In this document: positions 1-10,963 of the stretch, piece after piece
How positions within the stretch are numbered: position 1 is the first letter of the stretch
How the letters are laid out: every line of letters starts with the position of its first letter
NCBI GenBank assembly: GCA_036250225.1
Contig: JAPZLL010000017.1
Coordinates: 1 to 64,000 of the forward strand
Direction: 5' to 3'
From: Cercophora sp. LCS_1
Lineage: Eukaryota; Ascomycota; Sordariomycetes; Sordariales; Lasiosphaeriaceae
DNA: 64,000 bases
Made by a program: the position numbers and the translations under genes
The notes under the pieces: model-generated
Told to the model about the DNA's origin: nothing
The model's input: the letters and a program-made list of their open reading frames with translations, nothing else
The model's database searches: none

Positions 1-295
1 TCTGTTCCAGAGGATTCTGTGGGCCAAACACTGACGTAATGCACTGGCAATCTGGAAGATTCGGTGGGCCACAGAACCTCGTGTTCTGTAAGTGGGTCCT
101 ATGGTGCGGCAGCCACTGTGGGGCAGGGCCCCACAGGGGGTTCAGGGGCCACAAGTGGGCCTGTGGGCCCACTGTGGCTTTGTGCCTTGGCACCCCCACC
201 ACCACTGCTGCAAAGCAGCAGTGCTGTTAGCCACCAGTTACAGAGCACTGGTAGCTATTAATTCAACAGAATTCAATTGAATTCAATCGAATTTA
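1..295. other. Left-edge sequence without a recognisable gene
   Basis: G/C-biased sequence with several overlapping short open frames, none resembling a known protein. The last 45 bp are simple AATTCAA-type repeats. It directly precedes the solo LTR at 296-807 and is probably repeat-derived, but no element could be named. Confidence 0.3.
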
Positions 296-807
296 TGTTA
301 CGGCCTGCTCCAAGTGCTCCGGGGGAGGGCTTGGCAAAGACAGATCGCAAGAGCGGACGGGGTCCAATGCTCTAGGTGGAGGGCGCAAGGTGACTGAGTG
401 AAGGCTAGGACAACTCTCGATGGGTGATACACTGTCAAGCAGATCGTAGACTCCAAGGTCCCGGACGATGGGTCTCACTGAGCGATGCTCAAGAACAATG
501 TATTGCTAGCGTGAGGATCCAAGAGTCCTCACACGGTTGCGGGCACAACCATCGTATCTATATACATGAAGTCTGTCTCCTGGTCCCGAGCTCGCTGGTC
601 CCGAGCTCGGGACCATCTGCTTCGGGACCTTCGTGATAGGTTAGTGCCGGGTCCCGAGCCTCCAGGTCCCGAGCTCGGGACCCTTTCCTTCGGGACCCCC
701 CTGATTGGTCCGCATGGGGCCTGGTGGGTCGTCGCGCCCAGGGCTGTGATTGGCGTCTCATGGCGGGTCCGTGCTTTCTCCACGAGGTCATGACCTGGGT
801 CGTGACA
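296..807. repeat. Solo LTR with perfect 5-bp target site duplication
   Basis: The 512-bp segment starts TGTTACGGCC and ends GGTCGTGACA, an imperfect terminal inverted pair (8 of 10) with the TG...CA ends of LTR retroelements. ATTTA flanks it on both sides (291-295 and 808-812), the expected 5-bp integrase footprint. Inside lie palindromic GGTCCCGAGCTCGGGACC-type blocks, also seen in looser form in the LTR at 45724-46193, so the two look like relatives. No internal coding region is attached, so this is a solo LTR left by LTR-LTR recombination. Confidence 0.8.
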
Positions 808-1035
808 ATTTATCGCTTTTTGACGTCTGCGCTGGTTGGATTCAGCCAAATTCGACCAAATTGGTGGGTTTGGCTAGCTGGCACAGAGTTTTTTCATGAC
901 TTTACATTATTTTTCAGTTTTTTTTTAGGAAGTGCACGGATTTCAGGGTGGTGCCTCACTTCCCAAAACGGTTAGACACAGTCGATCCAAGGGGGGACAC
1001 AGTCGATTTACTGGAGTCGCCTTTGGCTGGATATA

Positions 1036-1246
1036 GTGGAAAACGACGAACTCGAGGAGGATTATAAAGACGACAATAAACCGGTAAACAAAGGCGCGCC
1101 ATTGAGAAAGGCAATACAGAAAAAAAATGGTAAACAACAGGTAGAAGTTTCAGAGGCAAACCCAAAAAGCCAAAGGTTGAGTCACAGCACCGGTAATTTT
1201 CTTTACCTTCCAAGGCTCGAGACGAGCCTTCTGCAAGAGGGGGGAA
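1036..1246 (+). mobile_element. 3' end of a Gypsy-like retrotransposon (pol tail and polypurine tract)
   Basis: A short open frame (ending at the TAA around 1251) encodes a charged, lysine/glutamate-rich tail. It runs into the purine run AGAGGGGGGAA, which abuts a TGTAACGG LTR start at 1247. A pol C-terminus, polypurine tract and LTR in this order are typical of the 3' end of fungal Ty3/Gypsy elements. Reverse transcriptase and integrase motifs are absent from the 228 bp upstream, so the element is cut. The assignment rests on architecture rather than a catalytic motif. Confidence 0.45.
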
Positions 1247-1523
1247 TGTAACGGTTGGCCAGCCCTGCCACTGCCAGGCAGCTGTTGAGGACTGCGAGCC
1301 TGCATGGTGAGGGAAGCCACTGCCCCACCACGGCAGAATGGCCGTGCGCCTCACCGCCCTCTGTGGGACCCACCCTGGAATCGGACGAGCAGATGGATAT
1401 TTATTGCACTTAGGAAAGCCAAAGGCAAAGCCTTTTCTTTTCCTTTCTCCTTTGTAGTAATATTACGTTAGCTTACCTGACTCACTGCTGGAGCGCCTGT
1501 GACTAGCCAGTAGGACTGTGACA
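1247..1523 (+). repeat. Putative 3' LTR of the Gypsy-like element
   Basis: It begins TGTAACGG right after the polypurine tract and ends CTGTGACA, whose complement TGTCACAG pairs imperfectly with the start. It is 277 bp long. The flanks do not form a target duplication, as expected if the 5' part of the element is missing. The 3' boundary is inferred from the inverted ends and could be a few bases off. Confidence 0.5.
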
Positions 1524-1976
1524 GAAATGTGGAAAAGGAATGTGAGGGTGCTCTTAGAAATCCTTTAGGCTACCCTGGTACTAGAATGTCTTCTAAATAC
1601 AGTTATTTGACGAACTTTAAAGGGTCTCAATGTACGAAATACCCTTTATTTCCTAACGACGCTCACTAGTAAAGGCATCTCCTGAATATCCCCAGTATTA
1701 ACGACTAGTAATAGATATAAGCATTCCCAAGCAGAAGGCTGGACGAATTGTCTATGAAGTTCTGGGTGGTGGCTATTGCGGGTGCGAATGTCCCAATTCT
1801 GGGCCCTTTGCTCGCACGGGACCATTTTTGGGCCCTTCGGCTAAAACTGCACTTTCTCGGAAGGCTGTGCTGTTCAATGGGCAGATATTAGCCGAAGCTG
1901 AGCCGGGGCTGATCTGGACTGATCAAACGTGACGAAGAGCCACGTGACTATGAGCATGGGTGGTCGTCGATTTTAG
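1524..1976. other. No clear gene; possible lost first exon of the next locus
   Basis: AT-richer than the neighbouring genes. An ATG at 1754 opens a short signal-peptide-like frame (MKFWVVAIAG...), which could be the original first exon of the PAN/Apple-like gene that follows, but a donor site could not be placed with confidence. Confidence 0.25.
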
Positions 1977-2445
1977 GGTGGTGAAACAAGCAGGTCAACG
2001 CCAACGGCACAAACCTACCCCACTCCGACGTCGCAGCGAACTCCTACAGCAACGGTCACTGAACTTCCCATTGTCGTTCCAACCACCGGCCATCTATTCC
2101 TAGACTGTCCCCGTATTCACCGGGAACAACAGACTATCTCTCTTGGTGACCGAAACTGGGAAGTTTGAGGTCAGCTGCGGCACTGACTGGGGAGCCTGCG
2201 ATACGGTAGCCACCATTGCGTACTCGCCGCATGATTGCCTGCAGGCCTGCGCGTCGTATAATCGCAATGCAGATCCATATCAAAGGGATCAGGGCGGCGA
2301 GCGATGTGTGGCAGTTGTCTTCAACTCTGGTCCGGCATACTCAGTACCCACTAACTGCGGGACATGCCCCTTGAAGAACCCGACCAAGGTTACGTATGAT
2401 GGGGCCAATATGGGCTACGCTGGGGCTAAAGTTATTGATAAATAG
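1977..2445 (+). pseudogene. Broken secreted or membrane protein with a PAN/Apple-like domain
   Basis: After an acceptor-like TTTTAG at 1976, one frame encodes a Thr/Pro/Ser-rich linker ending in a Cys-Pro. A second frame, shifted near 2105-2120, continues with the body of a PAN/Apple-type cysteine domain: GNN, KFEVSCGTDW, DCLQACASY, CVAVVF, and a closing Cys-x2-Cys then Leu-Lys, stopping at 2445. Fungal proteins with an STP-rich stalk followed by such a module are common and usually extracellular. The shift, plus the missing N-terminus next to a transposon, points to a decayed copy. An unrecognised intron at the shift cannot be excluded. Confidence 0.45.
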
Positions 2446-2564
2446 TCAAGTAGGTTCGTCTCTCACTCAAGCCAATGATTTGACTTTCGGAAGTGAACAC
2501 ACAATGTCGTCAACTCATAACATCGTTATATTCGTTGCTCACGGCCCAAGAAAGCTCAATGGTG

Positions 2565-3611
2565 CTATACCTCCTCAACCCTCCCCGCGACAACCTTTTC
2601 CCTACTCTCCTCAACCACAACCTCCGTCGTAGTCATCACAACGTTATCTCCATCACCTTGCTTTCCTCCCCCCAGAGACTCAACAAAAACGCTATTTCCC
2701 GAGCCCTCCGGAACCTCCGCATCCCCACCGATATACCCCTTCCCCTTGTTCGGCAACCCACCCGACCCGACCTCGCCTCCAACCTCAGCCTCACGAATCC
2801 TCACGACCCGATTCACCGGCGTAGCTTCACTCTCCTCAAATCTCAACGCCCTTGTCAGCTCAACCAACTTGTTCAGAATACTGAACTCGACCTTGAGCTT
2901 AGCACTGTACACAAACGTCTTAACCGACGTCTGGACATTATGCAGCCCCGCATACTCCCACGCCAGGACATTGACGTCCAGCACCAGAATCACCACATTC
3001 ACTATAAATAGGTGAACCAGCAGCTCTCGTGATCGGTCTTTAGCCTTCCCGCCACTACTAAAGGCTGTAAAGTTCCGTCTCGATCGAATGAGCTTGACGG
3101 CCTCCTTGATATACAGCGCTGAAATAACAACCTCTTGTGTAAAAAACAGCGTGACTTGGATCTTTTCGTAAATCGCATACGGCCGTTGAAACGACGTCAG
3201 TCCCGAGTCTTTGCCGTACGCCAGAATGGTAGGCGGGACGTGCCCCAGGAAGAAATTGGCGATGATCATGGCGAGCACGAGGCGCAGAGTGGTGGTGTTG
3301 TGCAGGAGAAGGTGGAGACGGGAGTAGAGGACGAGAGATTGCCCGGTGACCATGCAGTACCAGCCTATGATGTACATGGTTGCGAGGGGCGGGCCGACGA
3401 TGACGCCTGGGAGGAACGTCTCGCACAGGGCGGCGATGGCTTGGGGGATCAGACCCCATGTTGCAACGAGGAAGGACCAGAAGTAGAGCCCGCTGCGGGT
3501 TTTGAAGGTGAAGAAGATGATGAGGTGGAGTTCGAGGACGTTGTAGAGTGCGATGGAGGGGAAGACGAGCATGGTGACTTTTTCGGGGTGGGTGGTGTCG
3601 AGGAGAACCAT
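2565..3611 (-). CDS. DUF7703-type seven-transmembrane protein
   Basis: Single-exon gene for a 348-residue protein. I chose the ATG at 3611 because an upstream in-frame extension lacks membrane character and contains likely leader sequence. About seven hydrophobic segments occupy residues 10-250, with short charged loops such as KLIRSRR between helices five and six. A low-complexity hydrophilic C-terminal tail of about 100 residues (Gly/Glu/Val-rich) follows. The layout and motifs such as WYCMVTGQSLVLYSRL, and a leucine-rich region with NFFLGHVPP, fit the fungal DUF7703 integral-membrane family. Its members have no established biochemical role. No operon-like partner is evident. Confidence 0.7.
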   Translation of the reverse strand: MVLLDTTHPEKVTMLVFPSIALYNVLELHLIIFFTFKTRSGLYFWSFLVATWGLIPQAIAALCETFLPGVIVGPPLATMYIIGWYCMVTGQSLVLYSRLHLLLHNTTTLRLVLAMIIANFFLGHVPPTILAYGKDSGLTSFQRPYAIYEKIQVTLFFTQEVVISALYIKEAVKLIRSRRNFTAFSSGGKAKDRSRELLVHLFIVNVVILVLDVNVLAWEYAGLHNVQTSVKTFVYSAKLKVEFSILNKLVELTRALRFEESEATPVNRVVRIREAEVGGEVGSGGLPNKGKGYIGGDAEVPEGSGNSVFVESLGGGKQGDGDNVVMTTTEVVVEESREKVVAGRVEEV

Positions 3612-6388
3612 TTTGGGGGGTTGGGCGCGCGAGGGCTGGCGCAACAACAAACAAAAGAAGGAACGGGGATTGGATTTGATCGGCCATGGCATAGCACGAG
3701 CTAGGAGGAGGCTCAGCATAGATATAGACGCGCGGTTGTCTCACCGGAGACGTACAATACATCTGACATGGTGGTGCCAAGATTGAAGCTCCTGGGACAC
3801 GCATAACGTCTAACCGAGCCCCTTTTCGACCAACTATGATCTACAGTGGTGTTTGACGCGCATATGCAAGAGGCTTTAAACTTAGGTCGACAGGCGTACT
3901 TCTCAAATTCCCCCAATGAAGAGGTATAAAACACGAAGTTGTCTCCAAGTTGGCGACCGAATGCCGGCAGGGCTGCATCATCTTAGTAATCCCCCCATGA
4001 CGATCCCCAACACTGTCCCAATGGAGCTCAGAGCTACAAGCCACAGCAGCTGCAGCCCAGTTCGGCCGCCCCCACTCCGGTAGTTGATGAGCACTAAGGT
4101 CTTTTTGCTGACTCACCCATACTGAGACCACCGAATCACGGTGTCGGAGATTGGATGGGGAGCCGATAAAATGCAGCCCTCACCCTTCAGGACTTGGTAT
4201 ATCCTCGTGTTCTCACCACAATAGTCAAGAGTCTTCGCCCTAATTCGTGATCGGTTGTCGTGTCCGGCACTTGTTGTCGTCGGAAGCAAGTTGTATGCAG
4301 GGCTAAGCGAGGTTGAGGCTCGGCATCAAATATAGATCACCTTGTCCCAACTTTCGGCGCGCAGGTTACCTAAAGCAGCACTGACGCCCCAAAGACTTCA
4401 CGAGTGAGTCCTTCTACAGACCAAATACGAGAGACGCTTAGCTGAGGGTCAAAAGGATATAGGTACCGGACCTCGAACGCGAGGTGTTGCTCGTTGCGAG
4501 GCGAGTTCGTAAGTAACTAATGCAAGCAGTGATCGCACTCCGATGCCCACTACTACGAATCCTTCGCCGATAAATGGCTGTAGTGTCTACATTGCGGTCA
4601 CGGTTTCCGTAGCCACTCATTCAAGCAGTGCGGGAGCAAGCCAAGTGGTTTAAGTTTGTAGAAACCCAGCGTAGTTCGCCCTTCTTCACTTCAACCTTGG
4701 AGCTCGCGAAGTAACACGGATCTGGTGTGATTGACCTCTGGTTAACGAGATAACCCCAGATACTCATGTTTTGCTCGTATTGTCCAAGTGAGCTCCGGTC
4801 TGCTTACCAATTGCTTTGAGGATGGAGACAATGCTTTTTTTTTTGCCAAAACAATCGTCAAACTATCGCCTCCCGTATAATTTCGAGGAGGCAGCAAGAC
4901 GCCGTTTTGGTGCTGAGTGGAGAGTCCCGCAGAGACCGTTCAACCGACCGACCCGGAGGAACGGCTCCTCCATCCTCCGGCGCTGGCACCAGGATGCACG
5001 GATAAGTCGGCTCCCGACGCCGTTGAGCCTTACTGGAAAAAAAGCGGAAGAGTTTGCCGAGGAGATGGAGAAATATATACCTTTTTGTTACCAAATACTC
5101 AGGTAATACAAATCTCGAGATGCCGAGATAAAGCCAGTGGCAAGTGCCGCACGCCGGAAAGACGGAGGCTGGGTTAGGGTTAGCGGAGATTTTCCGGCTG
5201 GGTGTCGGCCTGTGCCGCCCAACTGCCGTGCCCCGCCGACCCAGCCATCTTATCGCAGAACGTCTTGACATGGTGCAAACACTTGATTCTGTCACGCTCA
5301 CCTCCCTGAGATAAGGTCTGCGGTCGCTACGATGGGTCAAACCAGAAAATGCGGCCCGTCCAAGATTCTCCAGAATAGCGTTTGTGGTGGTGTGACGATT
5401 CGCGTCAGTGCCGGTTTTCCCCACATCTGCGTGCGTTAGCTCGCTTCGGCTCGCCGCCATCGACCAACGATCAACGTCAGCGGCCGTTGCCACGACTTGG
5501 CACAGCGAAACCACTCAATCTGCATGCCGTGGAGCCAGAAACCTGAAGCTATTCCCGCCCTCGTCGCTATTTCGAGCAGGGCCCGCAGCCGATATGCTGC
5601 TTGGCAGCCATCATAGCGAGCCATGGGCGATCGCGATCACGCGGGCCCGACTTGCCGACCCCGCGTTTCTGCCACTCGATCGCAATCTGGCTCACCATCT
5701 GATGCACCGTCGCAAGCTTTCTCGCCCTTCCGCTGAGGTCATGAGCGTGTCGCATGCCAGATCACCCCACCCTCCACAATTGCTGTCGTGTCTGGGCGCC
5801 CACATCGTGGCAGTCGCTCTGTCGGTGTGGGCCCTTGTTTTTTTTTTGCTTCGTCGCCAAACCTGACGGGCTTACCTGCTGCCCAACGGCCGGTTGTTGC
5901 TGGCGCAGCCAAAACAAGTTGTCGAATGGCCGGCCGCAATTGGCGTTTAGCGCATGCATCGTCATCAGGCAGTGCCCGTCCCCGCCCTGATTCCACCCCG
6001 CCAAAGCCGACACGGCCGATTGCGAGCTGCCAACAAGCTCACGCGCGCATGCCCGTCGCCGGGGCGCCGCCAGCCCTGCACGATGCGGTCTTTGCTCAGG
6101 TTTGCGTCACCCGCGATTTCCAGGCGGTCTGGAATCCGTGCAATTTCCTTGGCTCCCAACAATCCCCCTTTGTTGCTGTCACCACATCCCTCCCGGCCGT
6201 CCCTTAATAAGGGCCATTCCCTTGTTCCCGACCCCTCCGGTTTTTCTTTGTCCTAGATCCCGACCACCCTGCCAAGCGACGACGTATAACACCTACCTAC
6301 ACATCCATCGCCCACAACATTCTTCCTCCCCACAACTTCCAAACCCGGCTTCCAAGACAGCACAGCCACCACCATTCCGACTTCCACG
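3612..6388. other. Long intergenic stretch without recognisable gene
   Basis: About 2.8 kb with many overlapping short frames on both strands; none shows codon bias or a motif I recognise. The last 250 bp are pyrimidine-rich (CCTCCCC and CAACA runs) and look like promoter and 5' UTR of the gene at 6389. Confidence 0.5.
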
Positions 6389-6950
6389 ATGCCAGCCACT
6401 AGTGCCCATCGGCCCGACCGACGGCCCATCTACGAGCGCCGGCGCGTCTCGCCAAAGCGGTCGTCGTCGGCATCGACTTCATCCTTTAGCGACGATGACG
6501 ACGCTATCACGCCGTGTCCGCCAGAGATGCAGGTGCAAGAGCAACAGCAGCCGCAGCAGAGACCACGTCCCCAACCTGAGAGAGTAACGTCATGGCGCAG
6601 CAGCATGGTGATGCATCCCGACTCGCCCGCCACAAGTGACAGTGATATTGACTCGGAGACACTGTGGCGACGCATGCTGGAGATCCAGAGGACTTTTGGG
6701 TGCTACAACTCTGCGAGGATGGATGCGGCGCTCGAAAATGGGGAGGGCGTTGCCCGTGAGTATCCAGAGTTATATGCACGCAACAGGCATGGGTTAACAT
6801 CTTACAGCGCCACGAACATGCCTTGATCTGCTAAATGACAGCATTGATCAGTTGCCCGAGGAGTCGAAGAAGCAGCTGGAGGAATATCTCGAGCACGGCG
6901 AGGCGCCAACCAGGAGGAAGGGGTGGAGGGTCCGGCTGCTTCACCGCTGA
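6389..6950 (+). CDS. Small acidic protein of unknown function
   Basis: Two exons, 6389-6755 and 6808-6950, joined by a 52-bp GT-AG intron with a TTAAC branch point, give 169 residues. The first half is disordered: an Arg/Ser-rich start (KRSSSASTSS), an acidic patch DDDD, then a Gln/Pro run. The second half contains a folded-looking block with SETLWRRMLEIQRTFGCYNSARMDAAL, then (after the intron) a helical stretch around CLDLLNDSIDQLPEESKKQL and a basic C-terminus. I do not recognise the family. Splicing is favoured because reading through the intron ends a few codons later, while the second exon continues with coherent helical sequence. Confidence 0.6.
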
Positions 6951-7574
6951 TTCCAGTCGGAGCTCATCCGGGGTGTGGTGGGGTTCCTTTGTCCGGGTGG
7001 GGAAGGAGGCGCCGTTTCCGTCGGACGGGGTTCCGGAGATCTGGTCCTTTTTTTGGCTTTGGCGTTTAGATAAGGAACGGAAATATCGATACCCATTGTT
7101 TTCAGGGAGATTGTTTATATGGAATGTATTTGTGGTGCTCGGAGTGGTACCGAGCGGATATCGGACGGAATGTGATTGAGTCCAAATTCACGATGATTCT
7201 CATAAGCACACACCCGGCTATCCCAGTTACGACAGTTGAGAAATGCTTTTCGTGCTCTGTTCATTAAATTAAAGGCGACATTCCGACAACCAAGTATGTG
7301 ATCCCAGTGCCGGCATCGGCATCGGCATCGGCATTAACACGGCCGGCAATTGTGAGTCAGCACCGTCGCATCCGACGATTTCATCGGAACCCTTCCGCAC
7401 CCCTCCCTCCCGTGGATCCGACTGGCCAATTCCGCACCGTCGTAACGAAGGACCTCGTATCGGATGTTGAACCAGACCCGAAATCCTTTCTGACCCCCTC
7501 GCCTCCACTCAACACCACAAAACATCGCCAACGTCGCATCCTTATCGCCGACGCCACCCGCAATCGCGAACATC
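6951..7574. other. Intergenic region with a GGCATC microsatellite
   Basis: No coding feature seen. A short GGCATC tandem repeat lies near 7312-7335. The 3' part is probably the promoter of the ABM-domain gene. Confidence 0.45.
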
Positions 7575-7971
7575 ATGTCGACTGAGCCAGCATTCATGCG
7601 AGAGATCCCTCCAATTCCAGAGGATGAGTTTTGCGTCTATGGCACAGTGCGCGACCTCGCCATCCAACTTGAGGTGAACTCGAGCTCACGGGATGATATG
7701 ACAGGTCTACGCACATCCCGAACGTGCAGACGCGCTGGAGGCTGTCTACGCCGATACGACGCGACTTGCGGCGGGAGAGGAGGGGATCATCTACTATTGC
7801 ATCGCAAGAGACGGAAGTGATCCGTCGGTCTTTCACTTTTTTGAGCGATACACCGGACGAAAAGCATTTGAGAAACACAACAACCAGCCAATCATTCAAA
7901 AGCTGCTGCATGAGGATAAGTATATCAAGGACGTCAAGGCGGTTTTTGTTAAGCCAATTCTAGCTAAATAG
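7575..7971 (+). CDS. Antibiotic biosynthesis monooxygenase (ABM) domain protein
   Basis: Exons 7575-7646 and 7705-7971 with a 58-bp intron encode 112 residues. The mature frame reads FCVYGTVYAHPERADALEAVY, a first beta strand and helix, then GIIYYCIARD, VFHFFERYTGRKAFEKHN and a C-terminal DVKAVFVKP strand. This is the complete dimeric alpha/beta-barrel pattern of the ABM family (PF03992). Such proteins act as cofactor-free oxygenases or as small stress enzymes in the cytosol; the substrate cannot be deduced. Another splice choice removing only 31 bp also keeps frame, but it is too short for a fungal intron and breaks the strand pattern. Confidence 0.75.
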
Positions 7972-8488
7972 TGACAATCAGAGAAATGTCAACTTGACGA
8001 AGTCGCCGCGCCGAGTAAACCGGCTGTGCTCCCCATTGAGGAGAAAGGTAGAGATAATTCGTCCGAGTTTCTGCTCTTGGCATGTGTTGAGCCAATCATA
8101 ACCACCGTAAATGCGTTTCGTGACATCTGCTGACGGTTTGACGGCAAAAGTTGTCGTCGGGAATGCCAAGTTTCGGCAAGCAAACCCGTCCGAGATCCGA
8201 TTTCTCGTTTTGCGAAACAAATTTGACAATTCTCATATAAAAAGCAGGGGATACAGGAACTAGGCCCGGGGACCTGGTTCAGAGCTGGAGGCGGAGCTGG
8301 AAGCTAAACGGACCCCCTGTCGCGAACTCCCTACCCGAAGCGGCTCACATCGCGAAGTCACCCGCTTCGGGATGATATAATAAATCCTGCCAAACCCGAT
8401 CCCCAGATTCACCACCTCCAAGGCCATCTACACTTTTTTTTCTCACGCTCGGGCAGCAGTAGAGCAAGCCTACCTACCTATCTCCAAG
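7972..8488. other. Intergenic region upstream of the hemerythrin-like gene
   Basis: No gene recognised. A pyrimidine-rich leader with CTACCTACCTATC precedes the ATG at 8489. Confidence 0.4.
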
Positions 8489-9417
8489 ATGCCAACCTAC
8501 GCAGACCACCCCTTCCCACTCCTCACCACCCCATCCTACGCCAGACTCAAGGACCCATCCCTCGGCCCGGTAGGTAACTTGTCCTTTTTTCCGTCACTGA
8601 TCCCTCCTCTGACTGTCAAAATACTAACACCAAAGAAAAAAGCCCGACGAGCTAGACGACCTAGCAACAGACATGGTCCTCGTCCACAACTTCCTCATCC
8701 GCGCCCTCAACAGCATCCACATCCAGTCCCCGCACATTTCGGCCGCCGACGCACCCGACTTTTGCCGCTACATGCAACTCTTTCTCGCTGTTCTACACGT
8801 CCACCACCACAACGAGGAAACCGACTTTTTCCCCGCCATCGAGACCATGGCTGGTGAAAAAGGGATCATGGAGGGGAATGTGGCGCAGCATCAGGCTTTT
8901 GAGCAGGGTGTGGTGGAGTTGAAGGCGTATGTGGAGGGCGTGTTGAAGGGTGGGGAGAAGTATGATGGAGAAAAGGTGCGAGGGATGGTGGATGGGTTTG
9001 GGCCGGCGCTGGTGAGGCATTTGGAGGATGAGATTGGGACGTTGTTGGAGTTGAGGAGGTTTGGGGAGAAGATGGAAGGGGTTATGAAAGTTGCCGCGCG
9101 GGAGGCTGAGAAGGGGATGGTGAGTTTCTCTCTTCTTCTTGTGGATGAGTGAAGTGCGAGTCGGTTTTTTTTTTTTTTTTGATGTGTGAGGCTAACTTGA
9201 ACAGAAAGAGGTTGGGTTCGCTGGGATGGTGTGGGTTTTCTCGCAGCTTGACGCTGATTTCGAGGGTGGGATGTGGAATGAGTGGCCGCCTGCGCCGGGG
9301 GTGGTCAAGTTTTTGGCTAGAACGGTGGGGTGGAAGTTGAATGAGGGGGCTTTGAGATTTGGAGCTGTTGATAGGAAAGGGAAGTTGAGGGACTTGGGTG
9401 TTCAGGAGGGCATATAA
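8489..9417 (+). CDS. Hemerythrin-like (HHE) domain protein
   Basis: Three exons, 8489-8569, 8643-9119 and 9205-9417, with introns of 73 and 85 bp, encode 256 residues. Residues 30-185 form a four-helix hemerythrin-type domain. Candidate di-iron ligands are the His of VHNFLIR, the HHHNEE cluster followed by FFPAIE, the His of HQAFEQ and the HLEDEI motif near residue 155. The family binds a non-haem di-iron centre and is linked to oxygen or nitric-oxide sensing and iron homeostasis. The last exon (VWVFSQLDADFEGGMWNEWPP) is a conserved C-terminal tail in fungal members. No signal peptide, so probably cytosolic. Confidence 0.8.
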
Positions 9418-10054
9418 TAGACTGCGTTGGTTTGGTTACCGCATTTTCAATGAGATTTCATTATTGCCTAAGGTACTCGCCAGTCCGGCGCTCATGATGG
9501 ATACCTAATATTTGAACCTGCCTGGGTTGTACCATCAATCATTCAGAAATCTGCTCAGGACCCTTGCAAAGAACCCAGGCTGTGGACGCTGTGGGGGGTC
9601 ATGATGTTGAATGGCCGCCTTGGTCGCCTTTCATGATTGTCAGTTTGTTCTTTTTGTTTCCTTTCAGAGTTTGGCAACATACTGCTCACATACTCCAGCA
9701 ACCCCATCGTTCCAAATCCAGTGCTGGGGTCGACGTAAAAGTGTTGAAATCCCTTGATCTCTCTCAGTGTAGAGAGTGGGAGACTCGATCTCAGTCTGAA
9801 AGCCATCAACCCTGCACAAAATTAGCGCCAAAATCGTATCCAAGAAATGCACCGGGTAAGGCATCTTGGCTACACTTACTCAAGACATGCGGCCTAGCCC
9901 TCCAAGATTATTTTGAGGAACATCTCGGGCAGCCATCTGCCGTTGAGCTAGGCGCCGACGAGGCGAATTTTCCCCGCCTCATCATCACTGGTGACAAGCA
10001 AGCTGCGGCCAGGAATAAGCACGGAAAGGAAGCCGCCTGAAGATCGGGGAATGC
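9418..10054. other. Unresolved stretch downstream of the HeLo gene
   Basis: On the minus strand a good donor (GTAAGT at 9879) and an acceptor (GTGCAG ending at 9812) frame a 68-bp candidate intron, and an open frame continues to about 9555. These could be extra 3' exons of the HeLo-domain gene or of a small separate gene. I could not join them in frame, so no CDS is called. Confidence 0.3.
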
Positions 10055-10963
10055 TCACCAGTACCTGCTTAACTTTGGTTTCTGCACAAGTGGCTGCTCA
10101 GCTTTGGCAGCCACTGGTGGTTCTGGTATCTCCTCAATCGTAGCGGGAATGCTTGTCAAGGCCGTGAAGTAAGATTTTATGCCATGCGTAGAAGGCCCAG
10201 TAGTTCCAGTCCTAAGACTCCTTGCCGGCCTGACAGAACCCATGGATTCCAGTCGGAGGCTGACAACATCCGAGATCAAATCGCCGTCATCAACAGAAGC
10301 CACATCGATTTCGTCCAAGGTTTCGACGTCATCAACTTCCTCCATCTCCATCCGGACAGGGCGCCATTTCCGAGCTTCCACGTCGGGAATTAGCTTTGTG
10401 AGAGCCTCGAGATCATCGTTAAAGTCTTCAAGGTGCTGGACAAGCTCTGCGAACTTGGAACGATCATGAATGACCCATCTCGCCCGGTCTCGGAAACGTC
10501 GTGACCTTTGTTGTTTCTTCCAATGGAAAAAGGACTCCCTAGGCGGAGGCGAGATGGCGGATTCAACTTCAGCAGGGTCGGCTAGATTGCCACCTGTGTC
10601 TTGTGGCGTCGCAAGTAGCCCTAGTGGTCACAAGAGCAGGTTTGCTCTAGGTGGCTTCACCCCAAAGCACTTTCTCAGTCTCTTTTCGTCCTCAAATAGC
10701 TCGCGGATGCATTCTAGCGTCTTGACTATTCTCGAGCGAAGGACGGGATCGTCGAGTCGGGTGTTGTACTGGCTCGTGTCGGCGAGACTACACGCCTGGC
10801 CCCAGGCGGAGAGGCGTAACTCTTGGTTGTCAAACTTGGTCTCGAGAATCCTGTAATAGAAATCGGAGGCAGCCCCGCGGCGGATGGGCTCGTAGCATTG
10901 TATACACGGCGGGGACAGTCCGGCTAGGCCTGCTACGCCGGTAGCGGGTCCGGCCGCTTCCAT
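10055..10963 (-). pseudogene. HeLo-domain (HET-S-like) allorecognition gene interrupted by TGA
   Basis: The first 111 codons encode a typical HeLo N-terminus: MEAAGPATGVAGLAGL, a Cys-rich IQCYEPI, YRILETKFDNQELRLSAWG, RLDDP and IRELFEDEKRL. This is the pore-forming domain of HET-S and related fungal incompatibility proteins, which acts at the plasma membrane. A TGA at 10628-10630 then interrupts the frame, but the same frame stays open for another 190 codons with coherent sequence (HDRSKFAELVQHLEDFNDDLEALTKLIPDVE), the second half of the same helical domain, and stops at 10055. I tested nearby GT/AG pairs; none removes the TGA and keeps frame. The C-terminal 90 residues are acidic and unstructured, with no recognised prion repeat. 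It is probably a null allele, or the stop is read through. Confidence 0.65.

Noticed and set aside
3058..3804. Long frames on both strands overlapping the DUF7703 gene
   Set aside because: Shadow frames; the membrane-protein frame alone has a coherent hydrophobic pattern.
5170..5190. Telomere-like TTAGGGTTAG
   Set aside because: Less than two repeat units in an internal position; chance occurrence.
4858..5514. 218-residue minus-strand frame
   Set aside because: No motif, mixed composition with many Arg/Ser, and overlapping frames on the other strand.
7671..7704. A 31-bp intron in the ABM gene
   Set aside because: Too short for fungal splicing; the 58-bp alternative gives the correct first strand.
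10590..10680. Intron removing the TGA in the HeLo gene
   Set aside because: All GT/AG pairs examined break the frame or are too short.
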